From CAYSWH01 sp964434775 (GTDB lineage Bacteria; Patescibacteriota; JACMRA01), in the NCBI GenBank assembly GCA_964434775.1, contig CAYSWH010000049.1:1-9410 (forward strand): a stretch of DNA of 9,410 bases, written 5' to 3'. The position numbers and the translations under genes were made by a program. Positions within the stretch are counted from its first letter, which is position 1; each line of letters starts with the position of its first letter. The notes under the pieces were generated by a model that was not told where the DNA came from, made no database searches, and saw nothing but the letters and a program-made list of their open reading frames with translations. Positions 6,383 to 9,410 of this stretch are shown in pieces.

Positions 6383-7039
6383 TTGCTTGAAAGTGCTCTG
6401 GGTAGTTTAGATACTTACGAAGATGACTATTTTATAAATTTACTTACTAAAAACTATTTGCTAGGCAAAAAGGGAGAGCTTACAAGTTTTTTAATAATGA
6501 TTTTTGGTGTAGATATTGCTTCTGAACTTTTAAAATTAAATGTTCTAATGGAAGAGGAAGAAAACAAACCGATTCACATTTTAATGCTTATGGGGCAAGA
6601 TATTAACGAATATCGTTTCAAATTAAATAAGTTTAGAAAATATAGAAGTTATGGGATCCAAATTACTTTATTTGGTGTAAGTTATACTCCGAGAATGCCA
6701 ACTTCAGAGGAAAGTGAATCCGGTGAAAAGTTTTTTGAAAGAAGAGCTTCAAGACAGGAGGCGAGAAAAAGTAAAGAACAACACAGGGTAGAACAATATG
6801 ATCGTTTAGCTTATTATCTGAAACTTAAAAATAGACTGTTATTGCTTTCCAAAAACAAGGACAAAAAACCTAAAACCCTACAAGAAGCCAGAGATATTTA
6901 CAATAAACTTGTTATCAGGAGTCCGGATGACCCTCAGATCCATCAGATTATGTGGGAAGTTTTGATGAAGTTTGGCCTTACGGACGAAGCAAATGAAATA
7001 TATGAGAGAATGCTTGAATGTATTCATGGAGAAGAATAA
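6383..7039 (+). CDS. Uncharacterised protein with charged linker and TPR-like C-terminus; probable 3' part of the zincin-like gene
   Basis: Read from TTG at 6383 this gives 218 residues, but the frame is open upstream to 6317 and no ATG or GTG is available there, nor is there a Shine-Dalgarno. That argues against independent translation. Residues 1-100 are mixed helical and strand-like. About 105-165 are highly charged (SEESESGEKFFERRASRQEARKSK, shown here as a region only by its positions 108-131) and probably coiled or disordered. The last 50 residues (ARDIYNKLVIRSPDDPQ, then DEANEIYERML) look like one and a half tetratricopeptide repeats, a protein-binding helix pair. I cannot name a family. 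Together with the preceding frame it would make a zinc peptidase with a C-terminal interaction module (inference). Confidence 0.65.
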   Translation: MLESALGSLDTYEDDYFINLLTKNYLLGKKGELTSFLIMIFGVDIASELLKLNVLMEEEENKPIHILMLMGQDINEYRFKLNKFRKYRSYGIQITLFGVSYTPRMPTSEESESGEKFFERRASRQEARKSKEQHRVEQYDRLAYYLKLKNRLLLLSKNKDKKPKTLQEARDIYNKLVIRSPDDPQIHQIMWEVLMKFGLTDEANEIYERMLECIHGEE

Positions 7040-7097
7040 GATATAAACCCTATTTAAAACTAGACATTTCCAAATTTTACTCCGTCACTTACCGAGT

Positions 7098-7310
7098 TGT
7101 TATCCTGAATTTGCAACCCCGTCACCCTGAATTTGCAACCTATCATTCTGAAAAGTCGACGTCATCCTAAATTTGCAGCCCCGTCATCCTGAATTTATTT
7201 CAGGATCTATCTTCCAAAGGAATTACGAAACAAGTTCGGAATGACCATATGACAAGTGTGCACAGGTTATGTTTGGATCGATTGTATCTTTTTGAGTAAA
7301 GTTTAAACAG
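7098..7310 (+). repeat. Left long inverted-repeat arm
   Basis: Bases 7098-7288 are the reverse complement of 9199-9410 apart from one 21-bp unit present only on the right. The outer 123 bp (7098-7220) match without a mismatch. The inner 68 bp carry about eight mismatches, and weak similarity (AAAG..TAAACAG) goes on to 7310. The arm holds degenerate units of about 21 bp, such as CTGAATTTGCAACC, the hairpin ATCCTGAA/TTCAGGAT (7186-7206), a second palindrome at 7222-7241, and a GTCGACGTC junction. The 325-bp gap between 7039 and umuD is largely this arm. Confidence 0.93.
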
Positions 7311-7320
7311 TGTTTGTACT
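7292..7320 (+). promoter_or_regulatory. Candidate umuD promoter
   Basis: TTGAGT (7292-7297) and TGTACT (7315-7320) lie 17 bp apart; each matches the sigma-70 consensus at 4 of 6 positions. Transcription from here would leave a leader of about 38 nt. The call rests on spacing and position and is only moderately supported. Confidence 0.35.
7305..7315. promoter_or_regulatory. AAACAgTGTTT palindrome in the umuD promoter (candidate SOS operator)
   Basis: Two perfect 5-bp half-sites, AAACA and TGTTT, flank one central base, within the spacer of the candidate promoter. umuDC operons are normally repressed by LexA, so a dimer site is expected here. The sequence is not the Gram-negative CTGT..ACAG box or the Gram-positive CGAAC..GTTCG box, so the assignment to LexA is inference. 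Confidence 0.35.
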
Positions 7321-7350
7321 TAATATTTGCCAATTTTGATTTTTTCCGGT

Positions 7351-7367
7351 CATAGTAATTTACTATG
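7351..7367. promoter_or_regulatory. Inverted repeat CATAGTA-ATT-TACTATG over the umuD start codon
   Basis: Seven-base arms, fully complementary, with a 3-base centre; the last three bases are the ATG of umuD. As DNA it is a good operator for a dimeric repressor. As RNA it would fold the start codon into a short stem with a tight loop. No Shine-Dalgarno is present in front of the gene. Confidence 0.45.
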
Positions 7368-7799
7368 TCTTCAGTTGGTACAATTCACCCTTTTAGCAAA
7401 CAAACCAAGTTGGAACTGCCTCTCTACCAAAGCCTGGTGCAAGCCGGTTTTCCGTCGCCGGCGGATGACTATTTGGATACTAAACTTGATTTAAACAAAC
7501 ATTTGATCGAACACCCAAACAGTACTTTTTTTGTGAGAGTGACCGGTGACAGTATGATCGGGGTAGGGATTTTTGCCGGTGATATTGTAATTGTAGATAG
7601 AAGCCCGGAACCCAAGCACTTGCAAATTGTGTTGGCCGTGGTCGATGGGGAATTTACTCTCAAGACTTTAGTTAAAAAAGGGAAAAACATCTATTTGCGA
7701 CCGGAGAACGAGGCTTACGAAACTATCCGAATCACCGAAGATACGGACTTTCAAATTTGGGGAGTTGTTACTTACACAATTCACAAACCAAAACCATAA
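7365..7799 (+). CDS. umuD: UmuD-type self-cleaving SOS mutagenesis protein (S24 peptidase fold)
   Basis: The 144-residue length is close to that of E. coli UmuD (139). The cleavage site is Ala27-Gly28 in LVQAGFPSPADDY. The nucleophile is Ser63 in VTGDSMIGVGI, and the general base is Lys100 in VDGEFTLKTL. In the family, RecA filaments on single-stranded DNA trigger cleavage after the Ala/Cys-Gly bond; the resulting UmuD' dimer joins UmuC to form DNA polymerase V. All residues needed for self-cleavage are present and there is no DNA-binding domain, so it is not LexA. umuC follows after 20 bp, so the two form an operon. The start ATG is embedded in an inverted repeat and has no Shine-Dalgarno. 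A promoter and a palindromic operator candidate lie 45-75 bp upstream, just inside the left inverted-repeat arm. Confidence 0.95.
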   Translation: MSSVGTIHPFSKQTKLELPLYQSLVQAGFPSPADDYLDTKLDLNKHLIEHPNSTFFVRVTGDSMIGVGIFAGDIVIVDRSPEPKHLQIVLAVVDGEFTLKTLVKKGKNIYLRPENEAYETIRITEDTDFQIWGVVTYTIHKPKP

Positions 7800-7819
7800 A
7801 AACGCGATTTTATGCCTGC

Positions 7820-9121
7820 ATGACCAAGTATTTTGCCTTAGTTGATTGTAATAATTTTTATGTTTCCTGTGAAAGGGTTTTTCGTCCCGATTTGGAAAAT
7901 AAGCCGGTAGTGGTTTTGAGTAACAATGACGGAGTGGTGGTTTCCCGTAGTGATGAGGTCAAAAAGCTGGAAATAGCCATGGGTTCACCTTATTTTCAGT
8001 CCAGGAAGCAACTGCAAAAACTGGGAACGGCTATTTTTTCTTCCAACTACAGCCTGTACGGCGATTTTAGCCAGAGAATTATGAATATTCTGGCCGGTTT
8101 TACGGAAAATTTGGAAATCTACTCTATCGATGAAGCTTTTTTGGATCTGGAGGAAGAGTCTTTGAAAAAGTTAAATTCTTTAGTTAAGGAAATTCGCCTA
8201 ACTATCCAAAAGCAAGTGGGCATACCCATTTCCATAGGTGTAGCCCCCACCAAAACTTTAGCCAAGGCCGCCAATGAATTTGCCAAAAAAGAATATCGCC
8301 ATCGATTCTTTGAAGGTAGGAAAAGTAGTTACGGAGGCGTCTTCGTTCTTCCTGCTACTGATGAACATCTTCGAAAGCAGTTACTTTTGAGAATAGAGGT
8401 GAATAATATTTGGGGGGTGGGTCGGCAGTATTCCAAGATGTTAAAACTTAATAAAATACACACCGCTTTGGATTTAGCCTCCGCTGATTATGAGTGGGTT
8501 AAGAAAAAAATGACTATTCAAGGATCGAGGACGGTGAGAGAATTAAACGGAATTAGTTGCATAGATTTGGAAGAAGTCTTGAGTAAGAAAAAGACTATTC
8601 TTAGTAGCCGTTCCTTTGGGCGTCCGGTTACAGAGTTGATAGAAATTAAGCAAGCTTTGGCTACCTACGTTTCTATAGCTGCAGAAAAACTAAGAAACCA
8701 AGATTCGGCTGCCTCCTACTTGACTGTCTTTTTAGCCGCCGGTCGTTACGACTCTTTTCATCGGCGTTTTTTCTCACGAGGGACTTGCCTGCCTGCTCAG
8801 ACTATTTATACTCCCGACCTGATAAGAGTCTCTTGCCGGCTGGCCGAAAATATCTTTCAACCGGGCCTGAGATACAAAAAAGTCGGAGTTCTTCTTTCCG
8901 GACTTGTGAGTGTTGATAAAATCCAAACTCATCTTTTTGCCTTAGAACCGGACCCTAAAAAAGAAAAGGTGATGCAAGTAGTAGACAAACTAAACCGTCT
9001 TTACGGCAGAAACACAGTTAAATTAGCCGCTCAAGGCCTATCCAAACCTTGGAAAATGAAAGCCGAGCTTAGGTCCCCCAAATACACTACCTCCTGGGAA
9101 GAGCTTTTGGAGATAAGATAA
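7820..9121 (+). CDS. umuC: UmuC, Y-family translesion DNA polymerase (pol V catalytic subunit)
   Basis: The protein has 433 residues, near the family length (E. coli 422). Palm carboxylates are Asp9 (ALVDCNNFYVSCE) and Asp104/Glu105 (YSIDEAFLDL); Tyr14 is at the steric-gate region. The little finger domain spans about 250-360. QTHLF (369-373) is a good match to a beta-clamp binding motif. The C-terminus (RSPKYTTSW) is typical of UmuC rather than DinB. With UmuD' it copies past DNA lesions with low fidelity. The start is ATG 7820, because the conserved N-terminus begins there; an in-frame ATG at 7757 lies inside umuD and adds non-homologous residues. No Shine-Dalgarno is seen, so translation may be coupled to umuD. 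No clear terminator follows, though the hairpins of the right arm lie about 120 bp downstream. Confidence 0.96.
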   Translation: MTKYFALVDCNNFYVSCERVFRPDLENKPVVVLSNNDGVVVSRSDEVKKLEIAMGSPYFQSRKQLQKLGTAIFSSNYSLYGDFSQRIMNILAGFTENLEIYSIDEAFLDLEEESLKKLNSLVKEIRLTIQKQVGIPISIGVAPTKTLAKAANEFAKKEYRHRFFEGRKSSYGGVFVLPATDEHLRKQLLLRIEVNNIWGVGRQYSKMLKLNKIHTALDLASADYEWVKKKMTIQGSRTVRELNGISCIDLEEVLSKKKTILSSRSFGRPVTELIEIKQALATYVSIAAEKLRNQDSAASYLTVFLAAGRYDSFHRRFFSRGTCLPAQTIYTPDLIRVSCRLAENIFQPGLRYKKVGVLLSGLVSVDKIQTHLFALEPDPKKEKVMQVVDKLNRLYGRNTVKLAAQGLSKPWKMKAELRSPKYTTSWEELLEIR

Positions 9122-9177
9122 ATTTGGTTTAGCTGAGTATTATAGAATAAAGTTAACCAGTTTTGATTTTGTGTGTT

Positions 9178-9410
9178 CTGTTTACTTTGGTTTCAATAGA
9201 TATAGTCGATCCAAACATAACCCGTGTACACTTGTCATATCGTCATTCCGAACTCGTTTCGGAATCCCTTTGGAAGATAGATCCTGAAATAAATTCAGGA
9301 TGACGGGGCTGCAAATTTAGGATGACGTCGACTTTTCAGAATGATAGGTTGCAAATTCAGAATGATAGGTTGCAAATTCAGGGTGACGGGGTTGCAAATT
9401 CAGGATAACA
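9178..9410 (-). repeat. Right long inverted-repeat arm
   Basis: The core 9199-9410 (212 bp) is the reverse complement of 7098-7288 plus one extra 21-bp unit. Weak similarity goes on inward to 9178. It contains the hairpins ATTCCGAA/TTCGGAAT (9245-9265) and ATCCTGAA/TTCAGGAT (9281-9301). In the left arm the first of these hairpins has a stem mismatch, which the right arm lacks. The repeat reaches the last base of the window and may go on. Confidence 0.93.
9340..9381. repeat. Perfect tandem duplication of a 21-bp unit
   Basis: Bases 9340-9360 and 9361-9381 are identical copies. The left arm has one copy at the matching place, so the arms differ here by exactly one unit. This points to unit gain or loss by slippage or unequal exchange after the two arms separated. 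Confidence 0.9.

Larger units (their letters stand above)
7098..9410. mobile_element. umuDC cassette bounded by long inverted repeats (possible non-autonomous element)
   Basis: Two arms that are reverse complements of each other enclose umuD and umuC and nothing else: core arms 7098-7288 and 9199-9410, fading out by 7310 and 9178. The arms are built of short CTGAATTTGCAACC units plus two hairpins. No transposase, integrase or resolvase lies inside. The right arm reaches the window edge, so the outer boundary and any target duplication cannot be seen. The structure may be a passenger-carrying transposon, an invertible segment, or two copies of a repeat element in opposite orientation. Confidence 0.45.

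Noticed and set aside
7098..7210. CRISPR-like array in the repeat arms
   Set aside because: The units of about 21 bp directly follow each other, are degenerate and have no unique spacers; no cas gene is nearby.
7757..7819. Upstream ATG for umuC at 7757
   Set aside because: It lies within umuD in another frame, and the added residues match nothing in Y-family polymerases, which begin at MTKYFALVDCNNFY.
7098..9410. Integron cassette with attC sites
   Set aside because: The arms are long inverted copies of each other. Single imperfect attC palindromes with RYYYAAC/GTTRRRY core sites and an integrase gene are not seen.

Overview
The window looks like a chromosomal segment of an uncultured, AT-rich bacterium. 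It uses the standard code: the tRNA-Trp has a CCA anticodon, all intact genes end in TAA or TAG, and no in-frame TGA is needed. The large secreted M11-like metalloprotease, the many short GTCAT..CTGAA palindromes, the encoded CCA tail and the near absence of Shine-Dalgarno sequences fit a Patescibacteria (CPR)-type genome. That placement is an inference from gene style, not a proof.

Layout. 1-2256 (minus): the first 752 codons of a secreted zinc metalloprotease whose C-terminus, made of nearly identical 48-residue repeats, runs off the left edge. 2302-2330: its promoter. 2436-2509 (plus): tRNA-Trp, followed by a hairpin terminator that belongs to a dispersed palindrome family. 2578-2795: a cluster of two families of small palindromic repeats, then about 230 bp with nothing recognisable. 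3028-3747 (minus) and 3848-4474 (plus): a divergent pair, an Asp/Glu racemase-family protein and a peptidase E (S51)-family protein, sharing a control region with a perfect 12-bp palindrome. 4577-5458 (minus): an EamA/DMT-type membrane transporter. 5544-7039 (plus): an HExxH zincin-like protein and a second reading frame that probably form one gene split by a one-base frameshift in a G run.

7098-9410: the most unusual part. A self-cleaving UmuD homologue and a full-length UmuC (DNA polymerase V type) sit between two long inverted repeats. The left core arm (7098-7288, 191 bp) and the right core arm (9199-9410, 212 bp) are reverse complements. They are identical for the outer 123 bp apart from one extra 21-bp unit on the right, and about 88% identical inside that. 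There is no transposase or recombinase in the interval. The whole resembles a passenger cassette bounded by long terminal inverted repeats, or two copies of a repeat element trapped in opposite orientation. Palindromic operator candidates lie between the left arm and the umuD start codon. UmuD and UmuC would act together in damage-induced translesion synthesis. The other genes are not evidently linked to them.
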